From: Bifidobacterium boum
Lineage (GTDB): Bacteria > Actinomycetota > Actinomycetes > Actinomycetales > Bifidobacteriaceae
Length of the DNA stretch: 64,000 nucleotides
Reading direction: 5' to 3'
NCBI RefSeq assembly: GCF_000741535.1
Contig: NZ_JGYQ01000007.1
Span: 62,001-126,000, forward strand
This document shows, piece by piece, positions 44,706 through 54,901 of this stretch (positions are counted from its first letter, which is position 1; every line of letters begins with the position of its first letter). The notes under the pieces were generated by a model, which did no database searches, was not told where the DNA came from, and was given only the letters and a program-made list of their open reading frames with translations. The translations under genes were made by a program, and so were the position numbers.

Positions 44706-44787
44706 TGCCCCCTGCGGGACTCGAACCCGCAAGCCCGAAGGCGATGGATTTTAAGTCCACTGCGTCTACCAATTCCGCCAAGGGGGC
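44706..44787 (-). tRNA. tRNA-Leu(UAA)
   Basis: An 82-nt class II cloverleaf on the minus strand. The acceptor GCCCCCT pairs with AGGGGGC, the discriminator is A, the anticodon loop is ACTTAAAAT with UAA, and a long variable arm (CGCCTTCGGGCTT region) is present. No CCA is encoded. Normal leucine tRNA for the UUA codon. Confidence 0.97.
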
Positions 44788-44913
44788 AACTGTTCTATGC
44801 TAGCATGCTCGCCGGCCAGATGTCACCGCGGCATACACGAAATCAGCCTGCCGCGGCACGGTACACCGTCGATGGCATGGCGGCAAGAGCATAACCGATG
44901 GCGGCAACGCCGC

Positions 44914-45945
44914 TCAGCGTGCAGCAAGCAGCCTACGGCCGTAATCCAACACAATGCCGTCAAGCAGACCGTGTTCGCTGGCGACGAACGAATCGATTGC
45001 CGTACCATGGTCTTCCAACGCGGCCTGTGAAACGCGGGCGAGGACGCGGCTCCATACGAGCGCACCGCCGCCGACCACGTCAATCCTGCCCGGGTGAATG
45101 GTCTTGTACGTGCGACGCTCCTCGCGTGTCATCCGCAGGAATCGGTCATCGACCGCAACCGCATCTTCGATTGACAGCCGCTTGCCGTCAACAGCGGAGT
45201 GGTCGTATTCCTTCAATCCGATGGCGAGCGCGGTCATTGTGGTCACTGTGCCTGACACGCCGATAATGGTGCGTGTCTTGCCGGCAGGGACTGTGCGGAA
45301 GGCTTCGTCGATATGTTCGTCGATGTCGGCGATCGCCTCATCGATTTCCTGCTGGGTCGGCGGATCGGTGTGCAGATGCCGTTCGGTCATGCGAACGGAG
45401 CCGATGTTCATTGAGTATGCTGCCTGGACATCGGTTTCCGTCTGTTCGTCTCCTCCGCCGAGCACGAGTTCGGTGGATCCGCCGCCCAAATCAACCACCA
45501 GGTACGGGGGTTCGAGCTCGCCTTGTGGGACGACGCTGGTCGCGCCCAGGAAGCTCAACGCCGCTTCTTCCGTGCCGGGGATGACTTCGGGGCGCACGCC
45601 GAGAATACGCTGGATTTCGTCTTCGAATTCCGCGCGGTTTTCAGCGTCGCGTGTCGCTGACGTGGCGACGAAGCGGATACCGTCAACCGGGTGTTCCGCT
45701 AGGATCTGGGCGAATTCCCGTGCCGCGGTGTATACGCGGTCGAGTGCTTCATCGGCGAAACGGTGGGTTTTGTCTACGTCTTGGCCGAGCCGGACGACTT
45801 TGAGTACGCGTGGGACGATGTCCTCGTACCCGTTGGCGTCGACGCGTGAAATCTTCAGGCGGATGGAATTGGTTCCGCAATCAATGCCGGCGACCGTCAC
45901 CGATTGTTGGGCGCTCCCCTGCTGTTGCGATGCGAGTTGTGTCAT
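44914..45945 (-). CDS. Ppx/GppA-family phosphatase (exopolyphosphatase)
   Basis: A 343-residue enzyme of the actin-like ATPase fold that trims polyphosphate or converts pppGpp to ppGpp. The signatures are VAGIDCGTNSIRLKI, FVATSATRDAENR, LVVDLGGGSTELVLG and GVSGTVTTM. The C-terminal HD domain of long Ppx proteins is absent. It lies in the conserved order eno, divIC, DUF501, ppx, as in M. tuberculosis Rv1023 to Rv1026. Confidence 0.93.
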   Translation of the reverse strand: MTQLASQQQGSAQQSVTVAGIDCGTNSIRLKISRVDANGYEDIVPRVLKVVRLGQDVDKTHRFADEALDRVYTAAREFAQILAEHPVDGIRFVATSATRDAENRAEFEDEIQRILGVRPEVIPGTEEAALSFLGATSVVPQGELEPPYLVVDLGGGSTELVLGGGDEQTETDVQAAYSMNIGSVRMTERHLHTDPPTQQEIDEAIADIDEHIDEAFRTVPAGKTRTIIGVSGTVTTMTALAIGLKEYDHSAVDGKRLSIEDAVAVDDRFLRMTREERRTYKTIHPGRIDVVGGGALVWSRVLARVSQAALEDHGTAIDSFVASEHGLLDGIVLDYGRRLLAAR

Positions 45946-46024
45946 GCTGTCGTTTCCTTTCCTGTGCGCGGGTGATCGAGACGTGTAATAGCATCGATGG
46001 TTGCCGCTCTCGTATGGTGTCCGG

Positions 46025-46657
46025 TTATTGTTCCTGTGCCAGTTGTGCGATTTGGTCGTCGTCCACGACTGTGGTGCAACGGCAGGTGTCTGGGCTGAAT
46101 TCGTCGTGGATCTGTTCGAGGGTCATATCGCCGATCGGGTTGGCGCCTTGGCCCATGACGAGTGTCTGTGCGAGCAGCGCGTGCAGGCATTTCACGCGGG
46201 TGGGCATGCCGCCGGCGCTGATTCCTTTGATATGTTCTTCACTGTCGCCGAGTCGTACGGCGAGCTCATGGCGGAAGGCGAGATACCTCTGGTGCGCGAG
46301 ACTGTAGGCTTGGGATAGTTCAGCGTCTTCGGCCAAACGTTCGTTGAGCTGTTTCATCACGCCTGCGGCTTCAACGTGGGATACTGCTTTGACCGCTTCG
46401 GGGCTGGTCAGGTAGCAGGTTGTGGGGAATGGGATCCCGCCAGGCAGGAGCGGTCGGGTCAGCACCGCCAATGGCCGCCCGCACACGCATCGGGCGCCGA
46501 CGGCGACCATACCGCGGGGGAAACGGCCGAGTTGCGCGTGAACGGTCGCGATATCCTTGGCGGTTGGCGGTTGCGCCATCAGTCGGTCCATCAGCAGGTG
46601 AGCCTCATGCTCGAGCTGCTGATAGGCTTCGGATGCTGTTGCCGGTGGTGTCGGCAT
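46025..46657 (-). CDS. DUF501 family protein
   Basis: A 210-residue protein of unknown function found in almost all Actinobacteria between divIC and ppx. Visible parts are QLGRFPRGMVAVGARCVCGRPLAV, FPTTCYLTSP, and GGMPTRVKCLHALLAQTLVMG. Conserved cysteines (CVC, KCLH, DTCRC) may bind metal. The genome neighbourhood points to division or polyphosphate metabolism, but no activity is known to me. Confidence 0.92.
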   Translation of the reverse strand: MPTPPATASEAYQQLEHEAHLLMDRLMAQPPTAKDIATVHAQLGRFPRGMVAVGARCVCGRPLAVLTRPLLPGGIPFPTTCYLTSPEAVKAVSHVEAAGVMKQLNERLAEDAELSQAYSLAHQRYLAFRHELAVRLGDSEEHIKGISAGGMPTRVKCLHALLAQTLVMGQGANPIGDMTLEQIHDEFSPDTCRCTTVVDDDQIAQLAQEQ

Positions 46658-46720
46658 GATATTCCTCCTGATGATAACGTCGAATTCGTTTGTGTGATGT
46701 CTGATTGTTCTATCGCCGTA

Positions 46721-47293
46721 TTATTGCGCCTTGGATGAGGATGATGCGGACGGCGAAGCGGTTACGCCGGCGGATGGCGACGAGCCGGACTCGGAGCCTG
46801 TGCCTGACGATTCACCCATTGGTGTCGATCCGGCAGCGGATTTCTTCGGTGCGTCAGCTTGTTCGAACGCGTATGCGAGCTCCTTATACCAAGGCAGACT
46901 TGACTGTTCGTTTGACGTGGTTGTGCCGTTCTTGCTGTTGGCTGTGGTTGAACCGGTCACCGCCTCGGGGTGTTCGACATGGACGGATACTTCCCCGGGG
47001 AACACGAATCCCAGCCGTTCCCTCGCTTGTGCGGTGACGTACGCTTTGTCGTCCCAGCGGGCGATATCGTTTTCAAGATCGCGTTTTTGCGCTTCAAGGG
47101 CCGCTTCCTGCTTCTTGAGCGCGTTGAGTTCGGATAGGTTCATCGCGTAATCATGGAAGGTGGATACCAGTTGCATCAGCCCAATGACCACAATGATGAC
47201 CGCGAAGAAGAATGAAACCGGCCCGCGGTTGGTGCGATTCTTGCTTTGCTGTTGTGCGCGCTGACGCGCCGGTTTTCGCGAACTGGTTGCCAT
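46721..47293 (-). CDS. Septum formation protein, FtsB/DivIC family
   Basis: A 190-residue bitopic division protein. One membrane segment (about 27-46) is followed by a coiled coil (LSELNALKKQEAALEAQKRDLENDI) and the conserved ARERLGFVFPGE motif. An additional Ser/Gly/Ala-rich tail of about 70 residues is not part of the family core. In this family the protein works with FtsL/FtsQ at the septum. No good ribosome site is seen at 47293; the longer frame crosses the eno terminator. Confidence 0.87.
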   Translation of the reverse strand: MATSSRKPARQRAQQQSKNRTNRGPVSFFFAVIIVVIGLMQLVSTFHDYAMNLSELNALKKQEAALEAQKRDLENDIARWDDKAYVTAQARERLGFVFPGEVSVHVEHPEAVTGSTTANSKNGTTTSNEQSSLPWYKELAYAFEQADAPKKSAAGSTPMGESSGTGSESGSSPSAGVTASPSASSSSKAQ

Positions 47294-47300
47294 AAGGATG

Positions 47301-47341
47301 AAAATACCCGCCGCATTCGACTTGCGAACACGACGGGTATT
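47301..47341 (-). terminator. Terminator between eno and divIC
   Basis: AATACCCG (47303-47310) pairs with CGGGTATT (47334-47341), with a small inner stem (TTCG/CGAA). On the minus strand it is followed by TTTTC. It may uncouple the highly expressed eno from divIC. Confidence 0.7.
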
Positions 47342-47399
47342 GCGCGATGCGCGGCACATCTAGAGACATGCCGTCAGCACATTGCTCGTGAGATTAGAC

Positions 47400-48716
<1,317 letters not shown>

Positions 48717-48741
48717 TCAGGTTGTGATGACAATGTCAAGG

Positions 48742-48770
48742 ATAGTGGAATTGTTGGACGATATCGTCGA
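48742..48770 (-). promoter_or_regulatory. Candidate eno promoter
   Basis: TCGACG (48770-48765) and CACTAT (48747-48742) on the minus strand, 17 bp apart. A perfect palindrome GACGATATCGTC (48757-48768) overlaps the -35 and may be a second operator. Confidence 0.45.
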
Positions 48771-48786
48771 TTTCACTCACTGTTCC

Positions 48787-48802
48787 CTGTGAGCGTTCAC
48801 AG
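48787..48802. promoter_or_regulatory. LacI-family operator upstream of eno
   Basis: CTGTGAGCGTTCACAG has perfect CTGTGA and TCACAG arms around GCGT. It stands 16 bp upstream of the predicted -35 box, as the pyk site does (18 bp). Confidence 0.7.
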
Positions 48803-49283
48803 CCGCGTGCGAGATAGCCAGCAAGTATACCGAAGTGTCATCCCGTGGCGCTGATATGTGAAACGAAACCATAGGCACTGCGCGAACTTCATTACGCCAG
48901 TATGCGTCCGTGATGCGTTGCGGACCGATGTATCGTTCACACATCCTGTCTAGTTTCGTATGACACGACAAGCACCTCATGACAGAACATCATCAGCAGC
49001 AAATATGTCAGGGAAACAGACAAGCTGTATATGGGATGACATACGCAACCAGACACATCGACGCGTGGAACAGAGACATCACATGCCGTTCAGCGAATTC
49101 TGCACGTCCTGACATACGAGACGACATGCATCGCCACGCAGAAACACGAAATATCGCATATCTGGTAAGCGGCGTATGCCACAGCATGCACGATTCAAAT
49201 CTTCATGCCCCTACAGTTACGGGGGTATACAAGTAAGAGATGTACGTTTTACCATGAGTCACATCACCCATGGCACCAACAAC
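48803..49283. other. Non-coding, AT-richer region upstream of eno
   Basis: About 480 bp without a supported gene. An 85-codon plus-strand frame (48979-49236) has no ribosome site and no recognisable domain. Base use is visibly richer in A and T than the neighbouring genes, and this continues into the Amidase_6 gene. Confidence 0.5.
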
Positions 49284-49325
49284 AAGCGTCATCTCCGTGA
49301 ATACCACTTCACGGAGATGACGCTT
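49284..49325 (-). terminator. Terminator of the Amidase_6 gene
   Basis: A perfect 18-bp stem (49284-49301 with 49308-49325), loop TACCAC, downstream of the minus-strand gene. Confidence 0.85.
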
Positions 49326-49373
49326 CAATCTAGATAACGACACAGGAATGACGACATCCTTGCGTACGAGCGG

Positions 49374-50525
49374 TCATGAATTGATTCTGATATAGAGCGA
49401 GCCAGGTTGCCATTCCCAGGTATTCTGATTGGAACTTACCCAATCAACATAGTTCTTGGAATGTTGCGCAACCTGATAGTCTCTGTAATTTCCACGGTCG
49501 CTTCCCGTCGCAACCACAAATCCGATATGGTCACAACTCCCGTCGATGCCGTGGTCAAGACCTATGAAATCGCCTGGAGCCAACCACGTGCTGAATTTCC
49601 GGTGGTCAGAGGTCCAAGATTTCCAACCGAAAAACTTGGAAAACGCATTGGCATTGACCCATGCGGTTGTTCCTCCCCCTGACGCATATCCCCATGTCGG
49701 AAGATGGAACGGCTCTCCGCCGGCACGTCGGATCTGTGACGCGAAATTCGTGCAATCGTTATCCTTATAGTATCGGTAGCTCGAATTCGGTTGCACGGCA
49801 TAACGAAATGCATACTGATATTCGTTCTGTCGATTCAGCTGACGAAGGGGTGATGCCTGTTGTTGCAAGTAGTCACCTTGGACGGAATCAGACACGGCAT
49901 CGCCTTGAGAAGGGCTAAGTTCTGTTTCAACTTCACTGATTGTGTCCAGTTGCAACTTCGCTCGCTTTCCGTCAAGGACTTGCGCAGCCTGGGTGATCAC
50001 CGTATTCTCGCTGGAGTTCTCGAAAATATCGAAAAACGTCAGGAACAATGCTTCAGTATGCGGATCCAACGCTCCTGCAGAACCAGCATCATGCGTATTA
50101 TCATACGCGTTGAACGCCTCGCGATATTCAACCCAGTTCGCCGTACTTAGCGGTTCCACACGCTCTTGCGACTCAATGCGTTTCATCGCCTCCGGTATTT
50201 TCTCGCGAAGAGCATCAATCGCCTGCTGGGGATCGTGGAATACGCAAAGTTTCGGATAAGTCGCAGATCCCACCGATTCTGCTTGAGGGTAGTCAATGCT
50301 ACCCAGCTCAGCGATGATGGGTGTGCGGCATAATTGCACCCCTCGGTATTCAACAGGCGATAACGCCTGAATCCAACTTTGCGCTTTTGCACGTTCTTGA
50401 GGCGCAGTAACTTCTTGTGCAGTGGCTGGCGCCGCCACCATAGCAGCGGCACATAGTGCGGCGAGCATTCCAAACGTACGCTTGATGCGATTTCGTGCGC
50501 TTGGTGCGTGATTATCCTGTTTCAT
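49374..50525 (-). CDS. Secreted Amidase_6 domain protein
   Basis: A 383-residue exported protein. A signal peptide ends near residue 36 (VAAPATA). The middle is helical with no known motif. The C-terminal domain from about residue 235 has the putative catalytic Cys258 in NDCTNFASQIRRAGG and His333 in SCDHIGFVVATG, as in CHAP/NlpC-like amidases (PF12671). It could cut peptidoglycan or another amide. AAAGGAG precedes the ATG. GC content looks clearly lower than that of its neighbours, which suggests recent acquisition. Confidence 0.85.
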   Translation of the reverse strand: MKQDNHAPSARNRIKRTFGMLAALCAAAMVAAPATAQEVTAPQERAKAQSWIQALSPVEYRGVQLCRTPIIAELGSIDYPQAESVGSATYPKLCVFHDPQQAIDALREKIPEAMKRIESQERVEPLSTANWVEYREAFNAYDNTHDAGSAGALDPHTEALFLTFFDIFENSSENTVITQAAQVLDGKRAKLQLDTISEVETELSPSQGDAVSDSVQGDYLQQQASPLRQLNRQNEYQYAFRYAVQPNSSYRYYKDNDCTNFASQIRRAGGEPFHLPTWGYASGGGTTAWVNANAFSKFFGWKSWTSDHRKFSTWLAPGDFIGLDHGIDGSCDHIGFVVATGSDRGNYRDYQVAQHSKNYVDWVSSNQNTWEWQPGSLYIRINS

Positions 50526-50573
50526 TGTTTCTCCTTTATTGGTTATTTCTTCTTGATATCGAAGCGCTGATGC

Positions 50574-51332
50574 CTACGCACCACCGCTCACATCCCGATC
50601 TGCGGCGATCCACATGGTTGTGACCCATTGCGGGATGAGGCCGCTCGACTGCGCATCAGGTTCGCAGCGTCCGAGCGAACGATCCGAGGCAGCGTCATCG
50701 TGGCGCAGCGGGCGGATCGACCCATCATCCTGCCGGACCAGTGTGACGCGCTCGGCGGCACAACTGTCCAGATGCAGCGTTTTCGCATCATCGGCGTCCT
50801 GCTCCACCGCGACCACATAGGCGACCGCGCGGCGGTCATCACCTTCACAGCCCATGACACGCACACCGACGAACCCGTCATCCAAACCGATTGACGCGGC
50901 CGTATGGTAGCCGGCCAGCGAACGGTGCACCGCGGATGTGACCTTCCCCGGATCGGTCACGCACATGCTGTTGCGCCGGGTCAACGGGGTCATCGCTCGA
51001 TAGGCGTCCACACCATTGGTGTATGAGGTCATGAGATATCCCAGCCCCTGCCAGCGTTGCACGTGGGCGGCGACGCCCGTATCCGCACCGCTAGCATGGG
51101 CCGCCTGGGCTGTCTGGACAGGACGCGCGAAACGCGGTTGCTTCCAGTTGAGGTATTGGCTGACGTCGACAGCGACCACGGCGAGTACCAAGGCGAGGGC
51201 CGTAATCAGGCACGCGGCGAAGCGAAGAATCCGCATCGGCAACCCGGAATGTTCCGGTATTGCTGTCCGCTGTGGGGAACGCGTGTGTCGTGTCAGCCGC
51301 ATCGATGGTGTCGAGACTGTGGAATGGTTCAT
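50574..51332 (-). CDS. Unknown protein with one membrane anchor
   Basis: A 252-residue protein. A basic, Arg/Thr-rich cytoplasmic start is followed by one membrane helix (about 34-55), and an outer domain with five cysteines (MCVTDPG, MGCEGDD, DSCAAE, GRCEPD) that could form disulfides. No family is recognised. GGGGAG precedes the ATG. It is transcribed away from a two-component system next door and could belong to its regulon. Confidence 0.75.
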   Translation of the reverse strand: MNHSTVSTPSMRLTRHTRSPQRTAIPEHSGLPMRILRFAACLITALALVLAVVAVDVSQYLNWKQPRFARPVQTAQAAHASGADTGVAAHVQRWQGLGYLMTSYTNGVDAYRAMTPLTRRNSMCVTDPGKVTSAVHRSLAGYHTAASIGLDDGFVGVRVMGCEGDDRRAVAYVVAVEQDADDAKTLHLDSCAAERVTLVRQDDGSIRPLRHDDAASDRSLGRCEPDAQSSGLIPQWVTTMWIAADRDVSGGA

Positions 51333-51527
51333 GTCTTGTCTCCCCGCCTTTCCAACGAGATCACGTAGAACCTCAGGACCACACGGCAGGAGGGGCGTAT
51401 CAGCTTCCCGGCTGCCGGATCATGTTCGGATAGTGTTATCGTCGCAGAAGCCCGCCAACAGTGCAACGACGCTGAAGATTTCTTTAGATTCGGTTTGAAA
51501 CTGTCGGTATCGCCATACACTGAAACC

Positions 51528-52397
51528 ATGACGAACACAGATAATGCCCCCACGCTGTCCCGGCGCCATAGCGAGGCTTCGGCCCGCCGAGCCATGCCTC
51601 AAGGACATATCACCATTGGACTGGTCGAAAACGACCCGTATGCGCTTGCGCTGCTCCGGCCGCAGATCGAACGACTGGACCCACAATTCAGCATCCTGTG
51701 GGCGGTTTCGACCGGCGCGAAGGCAATCCACCATTGCCTGTTCACCTCCCCACGCCCCCAAGTGCTCGTCATCGATATGGGATTATCCGATATGCCCGGC
51801 ACCCGAGTATGTGAGATATTGCGACAACACGGATGCACGGCTGGCATGGTCGGCATCACCGCGCTACCGACCGCGGATTGGGCGACACGGCTCGCAGCAT
51901 GCGGAGGGCAGGCGCTCATCGCGAAAGACCGGATCTCCGACAATCTGAGACCCGCAATCATCGCCGCCGCGGCAGGACAGGCATACCAAAGTGAGGACAA
52001 CGGCACAAGCGGCCCGGAACATGCCGGCAACGCGGAGGAACATGCCTCCGACCGGCCTGTCACAGGAACCACTGCAATCTATCCCAGCGTGCAAGAGGCC
52101 ATCAACCGTCTCGCCGACACCGGGCAGGGCGAGGTCAGATCGGCGGCGACAGCTACAGCTACGGCGTCAGCACGGCCGCCGGCCAACCCATTGAGTCCCC
52201 GGCAACAGCAGGTACTCACCGCCTACGCCGCCGGAGAGACGACCGGGCAAATCGCCAAAACCCTGCACACCAGCAACGCCACCGTGTACGTGCACCTCCA
52301 CGACGCACTCGCGCGGCTGGGCGCCACCAGCAAAATCGAAGCCATTGACATCGCCAGAAAGAACGGGTGGATCCATGTTGAGCAATACCAGCAATAA
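51528..52397 (+). CDS. Response regulator, NarL/LuxR type
   Basis: A 289-residue regulator. The receiver domain starts near residue 28 (ITIGLVENDPY) with phosphorylated Asp83 in VLVIDMGLSD and the Lys in IAKDR. A 60-residue flexible linker follows, then a LuxR helix-turn-helix (PLSPRQQQVLTAYAAGETTGQIAKTL). The start is not fixed by a clear ribosome site. It overlaps the kinase gene by 23 bp. Confidence 0.88.
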   Translation: MTNTDNAPTLSRRHSEASARRAMPQGHITIGLVENDPYALALLRPQIERLDPQFSILWAVSTGAKAIHHCLFTSPRPQVLVIDMGLSDMPGTRVCEILRQHGCTAGMVGITALPTADWATRLAACGGQALIAKDRISDNLRPAIIAAAAGQAYQSEDNGTSGPEHAGNAEEHASDRPVTGTTAIYPSVQEAINRLADTGQGEVRSAATATATASARPPANPLSPRQQQVLTAYAAGETTGQIAKTLHTSNATVYVHLHDALARLGATSKIEAIDIARKNGWIHVEQYQQ

Positions 52398-53796
52398 CGG
52401 CAATAACACGGACGACAACGCCCGAGATGCCAAACCCGAAGCAAGCCCCCACGACACGCCAGGCAGCATTCGGCGGGACAACGGCATTCACCTCGCCATC
52501 GGGCGGCCGAACATGCCACTGCTCATCGCGACCATCGCCATCATCGCGATAACGGGCATTGAAACCGCGATATTGTGCGGAAAATGCGACCTGATGTCAG
52601 CCATCATGGTCATCGCCGCAACCGCCATCATCAGTGCCGCGCTGCTGTCCATCGCATGGCGGCCAGTCCAAGGCGCGTTCCTCACCATGGTCGTATGGAT
52701 CGTCTGCTCACTGGTGCCACCGAGCACGCAGCTCCTCCCCCAGTCGCTCTGGCTCGGTGTGCTGCTCGCCGTCATCGTGCTGGCACGCGTCAACGCATTC
52801 CTCGCCTTGGGCATGCTCGACTGCACCGTGCTGATTTCATTGTCCGCGGCGGCGCTAATCTGGCAAATCCGCATCGATTCGATGACATGGGGCGTCGCCA
52901 TACTCATACTCGGCGTGGCGACATTGGCGCTCGCGGGCATCGGCCTCGCACAATATCTCGACAGGCAGCGTGGACGGCGGGAACAGGACGATCGGGCGCG
53001 CAGCCAGGAACAAGTCATGCTGCGTCTGCACGACGATGTCGCCAATCGGCTCAGTCTCGCCTCAATACGGGCGCATGACCTCGCGGGAAGCTCGTCGTAC
53101 CCTCAATCCCGCGCGCTCGCCAGGGACATCGACGATGCGCTCGCCGGAACGCGCGATATTGTGCGCATGCTCGACACGCAGGGCGATGTCGGCAGCGCGG
53201 ATGACGAGGGATTCGAAGCCTGTGGCAAGACAGCGCCGATGGACGCATTCCAGCTCGTGGACAAGCATCTGCATGCTGGACGTACGCTGCTCGCCGAGCA
53301 TGGGGTGGAAGGAGTCATGACCAACTCGATTACTGCCGGGACAACGGTTGACAAGGCACAAGCCGAGCTCATCGGCGACCTGCTCGACGAACTCGTCGTC
53401 AACATCCTGCGGTACGGCGACCGTGATGGCGGGTACGTGCTCAGTGTCGGATGCCGAGGCGACGATATGACCATTGCTTTGTGCGATACGGTAGCATCCG
53501 GGGCCGGTGTTTCGAAGGAATCAGAAGACCGGAGATCAGGGGTGGACAAGGTTCGGACGGTACCGGGCGTGACTACGGGCCGCTCTTCGGACGGCTCTTC
53601 GCGGGCTGCTGCGGACGGTTCAGTAAATGGTTCAACGAATGGTTCCGCGGATGGCACGGCCGAATCGGGAACACGGCTGGGATTGCGCGGACACGCCCGG
53701 CTGATCGAGCATCATGGCGGGTCGATGACGTGGGATCAGGCCGACGGAAGCTTCAGCCTTGAAGCGGTGATTCCGTTGCACGATGATGCCCGGTGA
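52375..53796 (+). CDS. Sensor histidine kinase, NarX/DesK-like
   Basis: A 473-residue kinase. Four to six membrane segments (about 47-195) precede the dimerisation helix with His219 in MLRLHDDVANRLS. The ATPase domain has an N-box with Asn343 (LLDELVVNILRYG) and a late G-box (TRLGLRGHARLIEHHGG). Between the two lies an unusual 55-residue Ser/Gly/Asp/Ala-rich insert (about 375-432) in the ATP-lid region. GGGTGGA precedes the ATG inside the regulator gene. Confidence 0.88.
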   Translation: MLSNTSNNGNNTDDNARDAKPEASPHDTPGSIRRDNGIHLAIGRPNMPLLIATIAIIAITGIETAILCGKCDLMSAIMVIAATAIISAALLSIAWRPVQGAFLTMVVWIVCSLVPPSTQLLPQSLWLGVLLAVIVLARVNAFLALGMLDCTVLISLSAAALIWQIRIDSMTWGVAILILGVATLALAGIGLAQYLDRQRGRREQDDRARSQEQVMLRLHDDVANRLSLASIRAHDLAGSSSYPQSRALARDIDDALAGTRDIVRMLDTQGDVGSADDEGFEACGKTAPMDAFQLVDKHLHAGRTLLAEHGVEGVMTNSITAGTTVDKAQAELIGDLLDELVVNILRYGDRDGGYVLSVGCRGDDMTIALCDTVASGAGVSKESEDRRSGVDKVRTVPGVTTGRSSDGSSRAAADGSVNGSTNGSADGTAESGTRLGLRGHARLIEHHGGSMTWDQADGSFSLEAVIPLHDDAR

Positions 53797-53850
53797 TGCC
53801 AGTGAAGCCGTTCGCAGCGACCATCACCGACAACCGGTTGCACTCGGGCG

Positions 53851-53884
53851 TGTGCCGGCGGCAGTGGGTTCGGCCGCCGGCACA
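53851..53884. terminator. Bidirectional terminator
   Basis: A perfect 12-bp stem (TGTGCCGGCGGC 53851-53862 with 53873-53884), ten-base loop, between converging kinase and hydrolase genes. Confidence 0.85.
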
Positions 53885-53900
53885 GGCATAGCTGCCATCA

Positions 53901-54686
53901 TCAGATCGTGCGCGAATACTCGACGATACGCCCGGTAACGTCTTTGAGATAGTCGATCGAACGCGACCAATCGCCGGGAACCTCGATGGAGTGGTTGGCG
54001 TCCGGGTACGTGCACACCCGTTCGGTGAGCAGATGCGCCTTGGCATCATCGAAATACGGGTCCGCGGTTCCCGCGCAAATCAGCGGTTTCGGCGCGCGCT
54101 CCGCACCCGGCAGCGGAGCTGGGATCACCGACTTGTGCACGTCGAAGGGCGGCGGGTTGAGTACCGGGGTCAGCAGCGCGACATGCAGGCCTTCCCTTGC
54201 CGCATGCGGGAAGGACAACGTGGACAAGGATTTCGTGACTACCAGCAGCTTCGGAGCGGAGTCCGGGGTGAGGGAGGAAACACCGGAATCGACGGAAGCG
54301 TTGGAACCGGCGTCAGCAGCGGAATCCTGTGCATCGTCTGTATCGCGATTGTCTGACGCATGTTGCGCGGCGATGGTCGCGCGGGCGACGGATTTCGCCT
54401 TCCACACGTCGATGACGCGTTCCATGCAGGAAATCATTTCGGGGAATTCGACGTCTTCGGTCAGAGTGAGCGCGAGCCGGTCAACGTACCAGCCCTCGGC
54501 GGCGAGCGCCTGCGACGCCCAGTACAGCAGCGGGCGATCGACGGTATAACCGATGCCCGGCATGATCAGCACATGCTTGACGGTTTCCTCTGGTTTGACG
54601 CGGTTCTTGCCCCACGGAGTGAGCGCGGGGATGACGTTGCGCCATTCGTTCATGGATGGCGTGGTGCTCTTCGTGTTGTGTTTCAT
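53901..54686 (-). CDS. Alpha/beta-hydrolase-like protein with degenerate nucleophile site
   Basis: A 261-residue cytoplasmic protein. VLIMPGIGYTVDRPLLYWASQAL is the oxyanion-strand region; CAGTADPYFDDAK and PDANHSIEVPGDW carry the expected Asp and His. Where the GxSxG nucleophile elbow should be, it reads LVVTKSLSTLSF, so the elbow is altered. A polar, Asp/Ser-rich stretch (about 110-135) interrupts the fold. GGAAG precedes the ATG at 54686. Substrate unknown. Confidence 0.72.
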   Translation of the reverse strand: MKHNTKSTTPSMNEWRNVIPALTPWGKNRVKPEETVKHVLIMPGIGYTVDRPLLYWASQALAAEGWYVDRLALTLTEDVEFPEMISCMERVIDVWKAKSVARATIAAQHASDNRDTDDAQDSAADAGSNASVDSGVSSLTPDSAPKLLVVTKSLSTLSFPHAAREGLHVALLTPVLNPPPFDVHKSVIPAPLPGAERAPKPLICAGTADPYFDDAKAHLLTERVCTYPDANHSIEVPGDWSRSIDYLKDVTGRIVEYSRTI

Positions 54687-54901
54687 GGCGCTTCCAGCTT
54701 CGCGCGACGCTTCGACAGCGGCGGTGTTCTGCGACGGCCGGCTCCTATGAACATCCGCTATCCGCGGCGTGATGCGACCGGCCAATCACACAACAGGCCG
54801 GTACCACACGCTCAGGGGCATCTTCCCCTGCTATCACGTCAGTACGCAACCGCCCAGTCACACCACAGGCTCAACCAATCGCACCGGGCTCGCCCGATCA
54901 A

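Noticed and set aside
43695-44894. 399-codon plus-strand open frame
   Set aside because: Runs antisense through the membrane protein gene and the tRNA-Leu, so it cannot be a normal gene.
48979-49236. 85-codon plus-strand frame upstream of eno
   Set aside because: No ribosome site, no hydrophobic core or motif.
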